From positions 541,001 through 605,000 of the forward strand of contig JACKCN010000001.1 of the NCBI GenBank assembly GCA_020634015.1: a stretch of 64,000 nt of DNA, read 5' to 3'. Of this stretch, positions 43,426 through 51,843 are shown piece by piece. How positions within the stretch are numbered: the stretch's first letter is position 1; each line of letters begins with the position of its first letter. The notes beneath the pieces are model-generated. The model ran no database searches, had not been told where the DNA came from, and saw only the letters and a list, made by a program, of their open reading frames with translations. Both the position numbers and the translations under genes were made by a program. The stretch comes from Candidatus Delongbacteria bacterium (lineage in GTDB: Bacteria > CAIWAD01).

Positions 43426-44316
43426 ATGGAACTGCGTGAGCAGGATCTGGGCCGGATGATCCGGGCCCTGCGCCACATCGAGACACGCCGGGCCGAAGGC
43501 GCAGGCGAGAGCGGACTGGAAGAGCTGGCCCGCGTGATGGAGCTCAGTCCCGGACATGCCCAGCGCCTGTTCAAACGCTGGGCGGGGGTCTCGCCCAAGC
43601 GCTTCCAGCAGTATCTGAGTCTGCGCGACCTGCGCGCGCGCCTGGTTGCCGGCGACACGGTGGAAGCGGCTGCCTGGGCGGGCGGACTCTCGGGTCCGGG
43701 ACGCCTGCACGACCTGATGGTGAGGCACGATGCCGTCAGGCCGGGAAGCTGGCGCAGCCGTGGCGCTGGCCTGGAGCTTGTCTGGGACCTGCAGCCCGGC
43801 CCCTTCGGTCCCATGCTGCTGGCCTGCAGCCCGCTGGGTCTGTGTTTCCTGGCCTTCACCGCCGAACTGGGTCCCGAGGCGGCGCTCGCGGACCTGCGGG
43901 CACGCTGGCCCCGGGCCCGACTGGAACAGCGCGCGGGAAGCCTTGCCGAGCTGGCTGCCACCCTGTTTCCCGGGGACGACACCGGGCGGCCCCAACTGCG
44001 ACTTCACCTGATCGGCACCGAGTTTCAATTGACGGTCTGGGAAGCCCTGATGCGCATTCCGGTCGGCCAATTGCTCTGCTACGAACGCCTGGCCGGTCTC
44101 TGCAGCAGTCCCGGCGCGGTACGGGCCGTGGCCAGCGGCGTGGGCGCCAATCCGGTGTCCTGGTTGATTCCCTGCCACCGTGTGATCCGCAAGCTGGGTC
44201 TGGTGGGCCAGTACCGCTGGGGCAGCCTGGTCAAGGGCTCGCTGATCGCCTGGGAACACGGGTTTCTGCCCGGAACGGAAGAACCGGGTCTCTTCGACAA
44301 CGAAGAAATGGATTGA
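43426..44316 (+). CDS. AraC-type HTH fused to O6-methylguanine-DNA methyltransferase
   Basis: The 296-residue protein has an AraC-like helix-turn-helix at residues 30-105 (LEELARVMELSPGHAQRLFKRW, GVSPKRFQQYLSLRDLRARL). The MGMT catalytic domain follows, with acceptor Cys250 in WLIPCHRVIRKLG. This is the C-terminal three-quarters of Ada without the N-terminal zinc/methylphosphotriester domain, so it repairs O6-alkylguanine but may lack the classic Ada switch. ATG 43426 has GGGAGG 5 nt upstream. The open frame upstream lacks homology. Confidence 0.9.
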   Translation: MELREQDLGRMIRALRHIETRRAEGAGESGLEELARVMELSPGHAQRLFKRWAGVSPKRFQQYLSLRDLRARLVAGDTVEAAAWAGGLSGPGRLHDLMVRHDAVRPGSWRSRGAGLELVWDLQPGPFGPMLLACSPLGLCFLAFTAELGPEAALADLRARWPRARLEQRAGSLAELAATLFPGDDTGRPQLRLHLIGTEFQLTVWEALMRIPVGQLLCYERLAGLCSSPGAVRAVASGVGANPVSWLIPCHRVIRKLGLVGQYRWGSLVKGSLIAWEHGFLPGTEEPGLFDNEEMD

Positions 44317-44659
44317 GCCGCACCCCTTATTCCTTTGACTCTGCGCCGCTGCGGGACTACTTTGGCGGTCCGCCCGAGCCCGGCCCAGCCGGGGCGCATC
44401 CCTGAACATTCCCGGGATCCCGGGTGGCCCCGGGGCATCCGGGACTGCTGAATCGATGACCGGCTTTCACCGCGCCGTTTCGACAATTGCCCTTGTGTCC
44501 GGATCCGCTCCATTGGAAATGCTCTCAGGTTGCCCGGCACTTCGGAGCGAACCTGGTTGGCGGCCAAATGGAAATGGTTGGGTTGGTGGAAAAGGACACT
44601 TGGGCTTTTTTCTTTCTCTTTCGGGCCGCAGGCTGGCATGACCGGCATAAAGGCACGCC
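44317..44659. other. Intergenic region upstream of the hybrid-kinase operon
   Basis: It contains a promoter-like TACTTTG box (44358-44364), a perfect 14-bp palindrome CCCGGGATCCCGGG (44411-44424) and a T/C-rich tract near 44610. No protein-coding gene or tRNA is seen. Confidence 0.4.
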
Positions 44660-46168
44660 ATGATCCCCATCGACGATCCCGACCAGCTGGCCGCGCAGGA
44701 ACTGCGTGCTCTTGAATCGCATGCGGGCCACCCAGTGTGTGTGCTCTCTCCCGAACTGGACCTGCTGCGGTTTTCACCGGCCTTCGCCGGATTGTCCTCC
44801 CCGGGAACCCAGCTTCAAGCGGGAATGTCACTGGCCGACTGGAGTCCCGAATGGGCCATCTGGTTCGCCGAGCCTGTCGCACAGGCCGCCCGCAACGGCC
44901 AGGCCCGCCAGTATCCCACACCGACCTTTCTGCAGCGCAGTGGGCTTCCGCCCTGCCTGCACCTGCTGCCCTTCCCGCTCGGCAACGGTCACGGAATGGC
45001 CGTGCGCTTTGAATTCTCGGGACCCGTGACTCAGTCCCATCGCGAACCCGCCTCCTGGAGCACGGCCAGGCGTCTGGGGCGCCTGCAATGTCTGGGGTCG
45101 CTGGCAGGCGGAGTGGCTCACCAGTACAACAACCTCCTGCTGGGCATTCTGGGTCACAGCGAACTGCTGGTGCGCCAGTGCAAGGATCCTCAGGCCGTCG
45201 AGCAGCTTGAGCCGATCCGCCTGGCCGCCCTGCGCGCCCGTGATCTCTCGCGCGAGATCCTGGGCCTGCTGGATTGCGACGAGCCCCGCCTGGTGGCCCT
45301 GGAGCTGGACACCTTTCTTGAAAACATCGCGCATCTGGTCAAGTTCAGCGTGCCCGCCGGCATCCGGATGGAGGCCGAAAACCCCTCGAAATCGGTGCGC
45401 GCACTGGCCGACCCGGATCACGTGCGCCTGATCCTGCTGTCCTGCCTGCTGCACGTGTCGCGCCATTCGGACAGCGAAACGGGTCAGATCAGAGTGCGCT
45501 GTGGACAGGAATCCGCGGCGAAGGCATCCCCGCATCCCTGCTGGATCGAAGTCGAATGCCTGCAGACGGCGACACTGGCCGCGGATTCCGGCGAGGAAGC
45601 GTGTGCCATGGAACAGGAGCTCCGGGACGCCCGCCAGAGTGCCCGGGCCCTCAATGGAACACTCGAGCACCGTGTCACCCAGACGGGCGGACTGCTCTAC
45701 CGGCTGGAACTGCCGGCCGCAACCAGCCCCGAACCGCTCAGTCGCCGCTCGCAGCTGAATGGCCAGCCCGATGAAGGCCGCGGACAGCACGTGCTGGTGG
45801 TGGACGATGAGACCAGCGTGCGCGAAGTCCTGGAAAAGCTGCTGGAGTCCAGAGGATACACGGTGGAATCCGTGGAATCGGGTCAGCAGGCGCTGGCACG
45901 TGCGGCCGCAGCCGGAGCGCGTTTCCAGGTGGTACTGCTCGATCTCTCGATGCCCGGGCTGAGCGGTCAGGATACCTGCCGGGGCCTGATGGAACTGGAC
46001 CCGGAGCTGCGCGTGATCCTGATGAGCGGCAACGGCACCCACAATGCCTCGCTGCCCGCGGAAACGGGGGCCAGGGCCTTTCTGCCCAAGCCCTTCACCA
46101 TTCAGACCCTGTTCGGTGTGATGCGTTCGGTGCACAGCGAGCAGGATCCTCCGGGAGCCCCGCTGTGA
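44660..46168 (+). CDS. Hybrid histidine-kinase-like protein with degenerate ATPase and receiver domain
   Basis: The 502-residue protein has a PAS-like N-part (about 1-120). A HisKA-like H box is centred on His154 (GSLAGGVAHQYNNLLLGILGHSEL). The region where an ATPase should be (about 240-350) lacks the Asn of the N box (ILLSCLLHVSRHS) and has no DxGxG or GxGL loops. A standard receiver domain occupies 376-490 (VLVVDDETS, Asp428, KPF). It may serve as a phosphoacceptor or scaffold. Its stop overlaps the GTG of the next gene. Confidence 0.78.
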   Translation: MIPIDDPDQLAAQELRALESHAGHPVCVLSPELDLLRFSPAFAGLSSPGTQLQAGMSLADWSPEWAIWFAEPVAQAARNGQARQYPTPTFLQRSGLPPCLHLLPFPLGNGHGMAVRFEFSGPVTQSHREPASWSTARRLGRLQCLGSLAGGVAHQYNNLLLGILGHSELLVRQCKDPQAVEQLEPIRLAALRARDLSREILGLLDCDEPRLVALELDTFLENIAHLVKFSVPAGIRMEAENPSKSVRALADPDHVRLILLSCLLHVSRHSDSETGQIRVRCGQESAAKASPHPCWIEVECLQTATLAADSGEEACAMEQELRDARQSARALNGTLEHRVTQTGGLLYRLELPAATSPEPLSRRSQLNGQPDEGRGQHVLVVDDETSVREVLEKLLESRGYTVESVESGQQALARAAAAGARFQVVLLDLSMPGLSGQDTCRGLMELDPELRVILMSGNGTHNASLPAETGARAFLPKPFTIQTLFGVMRSVHSEQDPPGAPL

Positions 46169-46860
46169 TCACTGCAACCTGGCACGGCCACTCATGCTTC
46201 GAGATCGAGCACCCGCAGGGACGCCTGCTGATTGACCCCTTCTTCACGGGCAACCCGCTGGCGCGCGTGAGTCCGGCGGACTTCGACAGGCTGGACGCGA
46301 TCCTCGTGACTCACGGCCACGGCGATCACATCGGTGACACGGTGGAACTGGCGCGCCGCAGCGGGGCGCTGGTGGTCTGCAACTTCGAAATCAGCCAGTG
46401 GATGGAAACCCGGGGCGTGCGCAGCCATGGCATGCATATCGGCGGAGGCTGGCAGTTTCCCTTCGGCCACGTCAAGCTGACCATTGCCCATCATGGCTCC
46501 ACGGGGCCTTCGGGCGAAGCCCTGGGCAATCCCTGCGGCATCGTGCTCAGCGCGGGCGGCCGCAGGATCTATCACAGCGGTGACACAGGCCTGTTTCTGG
46601 ACATGCAGCTCATCGGCTCCTTTCCCGCCCCCCTCGACCTGGCCCTGCTGCCCATCGGCGACAACTTCACCATGGGCGTGGACGATGCGGTCAAGGCCTG
46701 CCAGTTCCTCAAGGCCGGACTGGCGATTCCCATGCACTACAACACATTTCCTCCCATCGAAGCCGACCCTCACGATTTTGTCCGCAAGGTGCTGGCCCAG
46801 GGTCAGCAGGCCCGCGTGCTGGCGATTGGCGAAAGTCTCACCCTTGAGGAGTGTGATTGA
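46165..46860 (+). CDS. UPF0173-type metal-dependent hydrolase
   Basis: The 231-residue metallo-beta-lactamase-fold protein has the family motifs WHGHSCFEIE, VTHGHGDHIGDT (HxHxDH), HSGDTGLF and IPMHYNTFP. UPF0173 (YtkL-like) proteins bind two metals; their substrates are unknown. It starts at GTG 46165, overlapping the stop of the hybrid-kinase gene (GTGA). Its own stop overlaps the aroC start (TGATG), forming a tightly coupled operon. Confidence 0.9.
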   Translation: MITATWHGHSCFEIEHPQGRLLIDPFFTGNPLARVSPADFDRLDAILVTHGHGDHIGDTVELARRSGALVVCNFEISQWMETRGVRSHGMHIGGGWQFPFGHVKLTIAHHGSTGPSGEALGNPCGIVLSAGGRRIYHSGDTGLFLDMQLIGSFPAPLDLALLPIGDNFTMGVDDAVKACQFLKAGLAIPMHYNTFPPIEADPHDFVRKVLAQGQQARVLAIGESLTLEECD

Positions 46861-47945
46861 TGGCGGGCAATTCCTTCGGCAGCCTGTTCCGTATGACCAC
46901 CGCGGGCGAAAGCCATGGCCCGGCCCAGGTGCTCATCCTCGATGGAGTGCCCGCTGGCCTGGAACTGTCCGTGGAGGACCTGCTGCCCGATCTGCGCCGC
47001 CGGCGCCCGGGCCAGTCCGCATTGACGACACAGCGCCAGGAAGAAGACCTGCCCGAAATTCTGTCGGGAGTGCACGAAGGGCGCTGCACGGGAGCGCCTC
47101 TGACGGTGCTGGTACGCAACACGGATGCGCGCTCGAAGGATTATGCCGAGCTGGCGAATGTGCTGCGGCCGGGACACGCCGACCAGGCCTGGCTGGCTCG
47201 TTATGGGTTGCGTGATCCGCGTGGCGGAGGCCGGGCCAGCGCGCGCGAGACGGTCGGCCGGGTGATCGCGGGCGCCGTGGCACGCAAGCTGCTGCACACC
47301 GCGGACATTCGCGTGCTGGGCTGGGTGCGGCAGGTCGGTGACTGCGTCTGCGAGCTGGCTCATCCCGATGGCGTCAGCCTGGAACAGGTGGAAGCCAGCC
47401 CCGTGCGCTGCCCGGACCCGGCAAGCTCGGCCCGGATGGTCACGCTGGTCGAGCAATGCCGTGATGCGGGGGACAGCATCGGTGGGGTGGCCGAGATCCG
47501 CGCCTGGGGAGTGCCAGCCGGGCTGGGTGAGCCGGTCTTCGACAAACTGCGCGCCGATCTGGGCAAGGCCCTTTTCAGCCTGCCCGCCGTGGTGGGTGTG
47601 GAATTCGGCGACGGCTTCGCCAGCGCGCGCCTGCGCGGCAGCCAGCACAACGACTCCTTCGTGACCCGCGCCGACGGCAGCACGGGCACCGCCAGCAATC
47701 ATCACGGTGGCATCCTTGGCGGTCTCTCCAGCGGCATGCCCATCGTGATCCGCTGCGCCGTCAAGCCCACCAGTTCCATCGCCGCCAGCCAGCGCACCGT
47801 GGATACCGAGGGCCGCCCCGTGGAGCTTGCGATCACCGGACGCCACGACCCTTGCCTGCTGCCCCGCTTCATCCCCATGGCCGAGGCGATGGTGCTGGTG
47901 ACCCTGGCGGATCACTGGTTGCGCCAGCGCTGCGCCCGGGTCTGA
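46860..47945 (+). CDS. aroC: Chorismate synthase
   Basis: AroC converts 5-enolpyruvylshikimate-3-phosphate to chorismate, the last step of the shikimate pathway, with reduced FMN. The 361-residue product has the signatures FRMTTAGESHGPA, RRRPGQSALTTQRQEED, RPGHADQAW and GLRDPRGGGRASARET. ATG 46860 overlaps the preceding stop by one base. Association with a kinase-like protein and a metal hydrolase is unusual; no other shikimate gene is present, so the linkage may not be functional. Confidence 0.95.
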   Translation: MAGNSFGSLFRMTTAGESHGPAQVLILDGVPAGLELSVEDLLPDLRRRRPGQSALTTQRQEEDLPEILSGVHEGRCTGAPLTVLVRNTDARSKDYAELANVLRPGHADQAWLARYGLRDPRGGGRASARETVGRVIAGAVARKLLHTADIRVLGWVRQVGDCVCELAHPDGVSLEQVEASPVRCPDPASSARMVTLVEQCRDAGDSIGGVAEIRAWGVPAGLGEPVFDKLRADLGKALFSLPAVVGVEFGDGFASARLRGSQHNDSFVTRADGSTGTASNHHGGILGGLSSGMPIVIRCAVKPTSSIAASQRTVDTEGRPVELAITGRHDPCLLPRFIPMAEAMVLVTLADHWLRQRCARV

Positions 47946-48060
47946 CACCCTCGCGCCACCCCAGCATCAATCCATAGCTTCCTCGATCTCGACCTCGTGC
48001 TCGTGCTTGTGTTCGTGGCTCGTGCACCTTGTGGTGACTCGGGTCAGCCAGGCCCGCCCC
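47946..48060. other. Spacer after aroC
   Basis: This short stretch before the repeat array has no gene. It includes a quasi-repetitive CTCGTGCTCGTGCTTGTG run. Confidence 0.35.
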
Positions 48061-49066
48061 ATGTCCTGTCATCCCCGTGAAGCGGGTCGCCCAGAATGGG
48101 GGCCCCGAGTGGTTACACCGCACACTCCCCTGCGCGGGGGGCGCTCTCTACCTTTTCTTCGCGAAGAAAAGGTAGGCCAAAAGAAGGCTCAGCAGGCCTT
48201 GCGCCGCGCAAACTTGGCCCGCGATGCGGTCCTTCGGGCCAAGCGCGGCGGCCCACATGAATGCCCGACCGCTCCGTCTCGATGGTTCCGCCACCGGCGT
48301 CACCGCTGTGGAAGAGTTTGATCTGAGGCGAGCCCCAGGTCCTACCCCCCCAAGCATGTCATTCTTGCGCAAGCAGGAACCCCGAGTGGTTGCACCGCAA
48401 GCTTTTTGCATTCGGAATCGCTGTGCGACAGACAGTCTGCGTGTCACGGATGTTGTCGCCGGTCGCCGGCAATGCGCTCCCCTGCGCGGGGGGCACTCTC
48501 TACCTTTTCTTCGCGAAGAAAAGGTAGACCAAAAGAAGGCTCAGCAGGCCCCGCGCCGCGCAAACTTGGCCCGCGATGCGGTCCGGCGAGCAAGCGCGGC
48601 GGCCCACGCTCCCTGCCCGACCGTTCCGCCTCGATGGTTCCGCCACCGGCGTCACCACTGTGGAAGAAGATTGATCTGAGGCGAGCCCCAGGTCCTGTCA
48701 TCCCCCCCCAAGCATGTCATTCCCGCGCAAGCGGGAACCCCGAGTGGTTACACCGCAAGCTTTTTCGCATTCGGAATCGCTGTGCGACAGACAGTGTGCG
48801 TGTCACGGATGTTGTCGCCGGTCGCCGGCAATGCGCTCCCCTTGCGCGGGGGGCGCTCTCTACCTTTTCTTCGCGAAGAAAAGGTAGACCAAAAGAAGGC
48901 TCAGCAGACCCCGCGCCGCGCAAACTTGGCCCGCTTCGCGGTCCGGCGAGCAAGCGCGGCGGCCCACGTGAATGCCTGACCGTTCCGTCTCGATGGTTCC
49001 GCCACCGGCGTCACCACTGCGGAAGAAAATTGATCTGAGGGATTTTGTCATTCCCGCGCAAGCGGG
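48061..49066. repeat. Three tandem units of about 300-358 bp with a conserved 28-bp palindrome
   Basis: Units begin near 48061, 48358 and 48716. Each ends its left part with CCCCGAGTGGTTRCACCG and a GCGCTCCCC block. Each then has a perfect 28-bp palindrome (half-site CTACCTTTTCTTCG) at 48148-48175, 48500-48527 and 48860-48887. CAAAAGAAGGCTCAGCAG, GCGCCGCGCAAACTTGGCCC and a GGTTCCGCCACCGGCG block follow. Short frames on both strands recur in register with the units but have no start sites or protein homology. A degraded fourth copy of the palindrome's right half is near 49159-49179. Confidence 0.9.
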
Positions 49067-49186
49067 CGTGGTGGCATCGGTCCCAATCCGTGCGACATCC
49101 ATGTGTCAGGTCACCCAGAGTGGCGCCCCCGGCAATGCGCTCATTTCCCGCAAGTCAGCGCGCGAAAAGGTAGACCAAAACCCCAT

Positions 49187-49333
49187 GCCCCCATCCCATC
49201 CTACCTGTCGGCGGACCTTCCCGCTGCGCGAGGGAAGGGATCGCTCGCCTCGGCACACAAGCGCTGCCTGCCAAGCCCCGAATGGGGCATCACACATCCG
49301 TAGCCCGTGGGGAATCCAAGGGCGGATGCGTGG
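49187..49333. repeat. Composite 150-bp repeat, copy 1
   Basis: Runs from CCCCCATCCCATCC through a REP-like hairpin (CCTTCCC...GGGAAGG, 49216-49238) and GCCAAGCCCCGAAYGGGGC to a GTGGGGAATCC block. The second copy is at 49647-49800 in the same orientation. Confidence 0.8.
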
Positions 49334-49420
49334 GTGCGCCGCCACATTCGATGCATGAAGAGAATCGCTCCGGCGCAATCCACTTCGTGGGGACACCACG
49401 GGTGATTGATGATGTGTGGT

Positions 49421-49457
49421 GCAACCGCTCGGGGTTCCCGCCTGCGCGGGAATGACG
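49421..49457. repeat. Inverted stray copy of the CGGGAA hairpin repeat
   Basis: GCTCGGGGTTCCCGCCTGCG plus CGGGAATGAC is the reverse complement of the GTCATTCCCGCGCAAGCGGG element that opens each tandem unit. Such palindromic dispersed repeats (translating as VIPAQAG or FPRKRES) are known from many Proteobacteria. Confidence 0.7.
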
Positions 49458-49646
49458 CACACTGTGGCCCGTGGAGATTCCACGGGTGGGCGTCAATCTA
49501 TGACGTAGACACCGTAGCCCGGATGAAGCCTCCGTATCCGTCACGACACGAGAGGTGCCCGGCGCAATCCGGGGAACATGGTGAAACCATGGGATGGCAT
49601 GGGGGCAGTGTCGCGGACATCAGACTTCTGGACCGTTCCGCGCGGT

Positions 49647-49800
49647 GCCCCCATCCCATCCCGCCTGTCGGCGGGCCTTCCCCCGCTGCGCGGGGGAAGG
49701 GGAATGTGGCTTCGCCTCGCTACACAATCGCTGCTTGCCAAGCCCCGAACGGGGCGTCGTACATACAAGCCCGTGGGGAATCCACGGGCGGACGTACGGC
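49647..49800. repeat. Composite 150-bp repeat, copy 2
   Basis: It matches 49187-49333. Its hairpin CCTTCCCCCGCTGCG with CGGGGGAAGG (49676-49700) is perfect. It is followed by the GTGGCTTCGCCTCG tail seen at 18302 and 28228. Confidence 0.82.
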
Positions 49801-49867
49801 GGCCAGGGGCGTGGTCATCCGTGGGTGTGATGGGAAATGCCCGCAGCAAGCGGGCCGACGTTGGGGA

Positions 49868-51037
49868 TCAGGCGGTCGCGCGAAGGGCGGCGGCGGCCTG
49901 TTGCCAGTTGGCCAGTTCGGCCATGAACTCCAGGCGCAATTGACGGGCCTCGCGCTTCAGTTCCTGGAGACGCGGGCGACGCTCGACCCGGGGCTGGCTT
50001 CTGAGTGCGTGATGCTCGCTCCAGAGCTGGCGGGCGCGCGCGTGCAGCAACTCGAGGCGCTGTTCCAGCCCCAGCAGCATCTCGCTGGCCTGGCTGCGCA
50101 GATCTTCCAGCCGGGTGGTCAGGCTGTGTTCCAGGCGGCGGCGCTGCTCCCTGAGGCGGGCCATCTGCACGGTCTCCTCGGGCACACGCTTCAGGCTCCA
50201 GGCCAGGCGGGTCTTCTCGAGCAGCCAGATCACCCACTTGCCCGGATCGAAATGCCAGGCCCGGATGCCGTTGCGATAGTCGCCGGGGAAGGTGTGGTGG
50301 TAATTGTGATAGCCTTCGCCGTAGGTGAAGAAGGCCACCAGGCCGCTGTCCCGGGCCGTGGTGCCGCTGTCGTAGGGGCGGCGGCCCAGGAAGTGGCAGA
50401 GACTGTTGATGAAGAAGGTGCCGTGATGCACGAAGACCACGCGCGCCACCCCTCCGAAGAGGAAACCCGCCAGCGCGGCCTGGAACAGCGGACGCCCGCT
50501 GAGCAGTCCCTGGATCACGCCCACCAGAGTCGGCAGCAGCAGGCCCATGGAAATCATCAGCGCATGGATGTGCCGGTCCTGCCAGCGCACGAAGGGATCC
50601 TTCTCCAGATCGGCCACATTGCTGCGGTCCATCTTCGGGCTCTGCTCGCGCAGCAGCCAGCCCATGTGAGCGTGAAAGAAGCCCTTGTTGATGTTGTAGG
50701 GATCGTAGGGGAAGCCGTCCCGGTCGACGTACTTGTGATGGTAGCGGTGCTCGCTGGCCCAGGTGAGAATCGAATTCTCGAAGGTGGCGGCCGCGAACAG
50801 CCCCGTGATCACACGCACCGCCTTGCGGGCCTGGAAACTGCGGTGGGCGAAGAGTCGGTGATAGCCCACGGTGATCGCCAGACCGGTGGCGTAGGCCATG
50901 ACCAGAAAATGGACGAGATCGAAGGCATGGAAGCCGTATCTGGAAATGAACCATGGCACTCCGATCACGCTGATCAGGAAGGTGGCCAAGAGGAAGAGGG
51001 TGGTTTTCCAGTTGATGGGGGGTTTGTCCTGGGACAT
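49868..51037 (-). CDS. Acyl-CoA/acyl-lipid delta-9-type fatty acid desaturase with C-terminal coiled coil
   Basis: Membrane desaturases insert a double bond using a di-iron site. The three His boxes are present: HRLFAH, EHRYHHK and HNYHH. Four transmembrane helices flank them. The first 290 residues are a normal-length desaturase. The last 95 or so residues are a charged, heptad-like extension (LREQRRRLEHSLTTRLEDLR) predicted as coiled coil and not usual in the family. ATG 51037 follows AAAGG. It is last in a run of four minus-strand genes. Confidence 0.9.
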   Translation of the reverse strand: MSQDKPPINWKTTLFLLATFLISVIGVPWFISRYGFHAFDLVHFLVMAYATGLAITVGYHRLFAHRSFQARKAVRVITGLFAAATFENSILTWASEHRYHHKYVDRDGFPYDPYNINKGFFHAHMGWLLREQSPKMDRSNVADLEKDPFVRWQDRHIHALMISMGLLLPTLVGVIQGLLSGRPLFQAALAGFLFGGVARVVFVHHGTFFINSLCHFLGRRPYDSGTTARDSGLVAFFTYGEGYHNYHHTFPGDYRNGIRAWHFDPGKWVIWLLEKTRLAWSLKRVPEETVQMARLREQRRRLEHSLTTRLEDLRSQASEMLLGLEQRLELLHARARQLWSEHHALRSQPRVERRPRLQELKREARQLRLEFMAELANWQQAAAALRATA

Positions 51038-51159
51038 GCTGTGCCTTTCAGGGGAAACGAGGGTCGGGGTGCAGGAAGGTCCCTGCGGGCCCGCCCCAGT
51101 GTAGCAAGTTCGGGGACCCTGCCCCGCGTGAATCGTCTCATGGGGAGATTGTTGTGGCT

Positions 51160-51828
51160 TCAGCAGCGGGGCAAGGCCCGGAAAAACGCCTGAAGCCGTT
51201 CGGGGTCCAGAGCGCCACCGCGGCGTACTCCGCTGCACAGATCGAGGCCAAAGGGCCCCACCCGCTCCACGGCCGTGGCAACATTCTCCGGAGTGAGGCC
51301 CCCGGCCAGCAGGACGGGCACCGACAGCTCCTCACGAATCCGGCGGCTGAGGGCCCAGTCATGTACCCGGCCGGTGCCGCCCAGTTCGGGGACACGCGCT
51401 CCCGGATTGCCCGAATCCAGCAGGATCAGGCGCGCGCCCGCCCTTTCAAGCTCCCGGGCCTCGTCCAGTGACTCGGGCCCCTGCACGTGCACGACCGGAA
51501 CCAGCCCGATGCCGGGCAAAGCCTGCCTCAGCTCCTCCAGCAGGCCGGGAGGCACGGGACTGACCAATTGGATCACATCGCAGCCCGTGCTGCGTTGCTG
51601 GGCCACGATCGTCTCCAGATCGAGCGAGGCCGTCAGCAGGAAACAGCGCACCGGGGGCGGCACCTGCGCGGCGATGCGCGCGATGCACGATTCGGAAATC
51701 ACTCCCGGACCCGAGGGCATGTTGGACACCAGCCCCAGGGCGTGCGCGCCCGCCGCCACGGCCAGGCGGGCCTCCTGGGCGCTGGATATGCAGCAGATCT
51801 TGATTCGCGGGGTGTGACAGGCGTCCAA
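51160..51828 (-). CDS. trpF: Phosphoribosylanthranilate isomerase-like protein
   Basis: TrpF carries out the third step of tryptophan synthesis. The 222-residue TIM barrel has the start IKICCISS (KICG in most, catalytic Cys), the catalytic Asp region LILLDSGNPG followed by GGTGRVHDW, and VLLAGGLTPENV plus GLDLCSGVR for phosphate binding. No other trp gene is in the window. The preceding DUF255 gene ends 15 nt upstream, so both may be co-transcribed. The early part is somewhat divergent, so activity is probable rather than certain. Confidence 0.8.
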   Translation of the reverse strand: MDACHTPRIKICCISSAQEARLAVAAGAHALGLVSNMPSGPGVISESCIARIAAQVPPPVRCFLLTASLDLETIVAQQRSTGCDVIQLVSPVPPGLLEELRQALPGIGLVPVVHVQGPESLDEARELERAGARLILLDSGNPGARVPELGGTGRVHDWALSRRIREELSVPVLLAGGLTPENVATAVERVGPFGLDLCSGVRRGGALDPERLQAFFRALPRC

Positions 51829-51843
51829 CGCAAGCCTCCGGCC

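Noticed and set aside
48224..49038. Small ORFs inside the tandem repeats
   Set aside because: They recur only because the DNA repeats; different frames are open in different copies and no ribosome sites are present.
48061..49066. Possible CRISPR array
   Set aside because: The repeated units are about 300-358 bp with no short regularly spaced repeat/unique spacer structure, and no cas genes are present.
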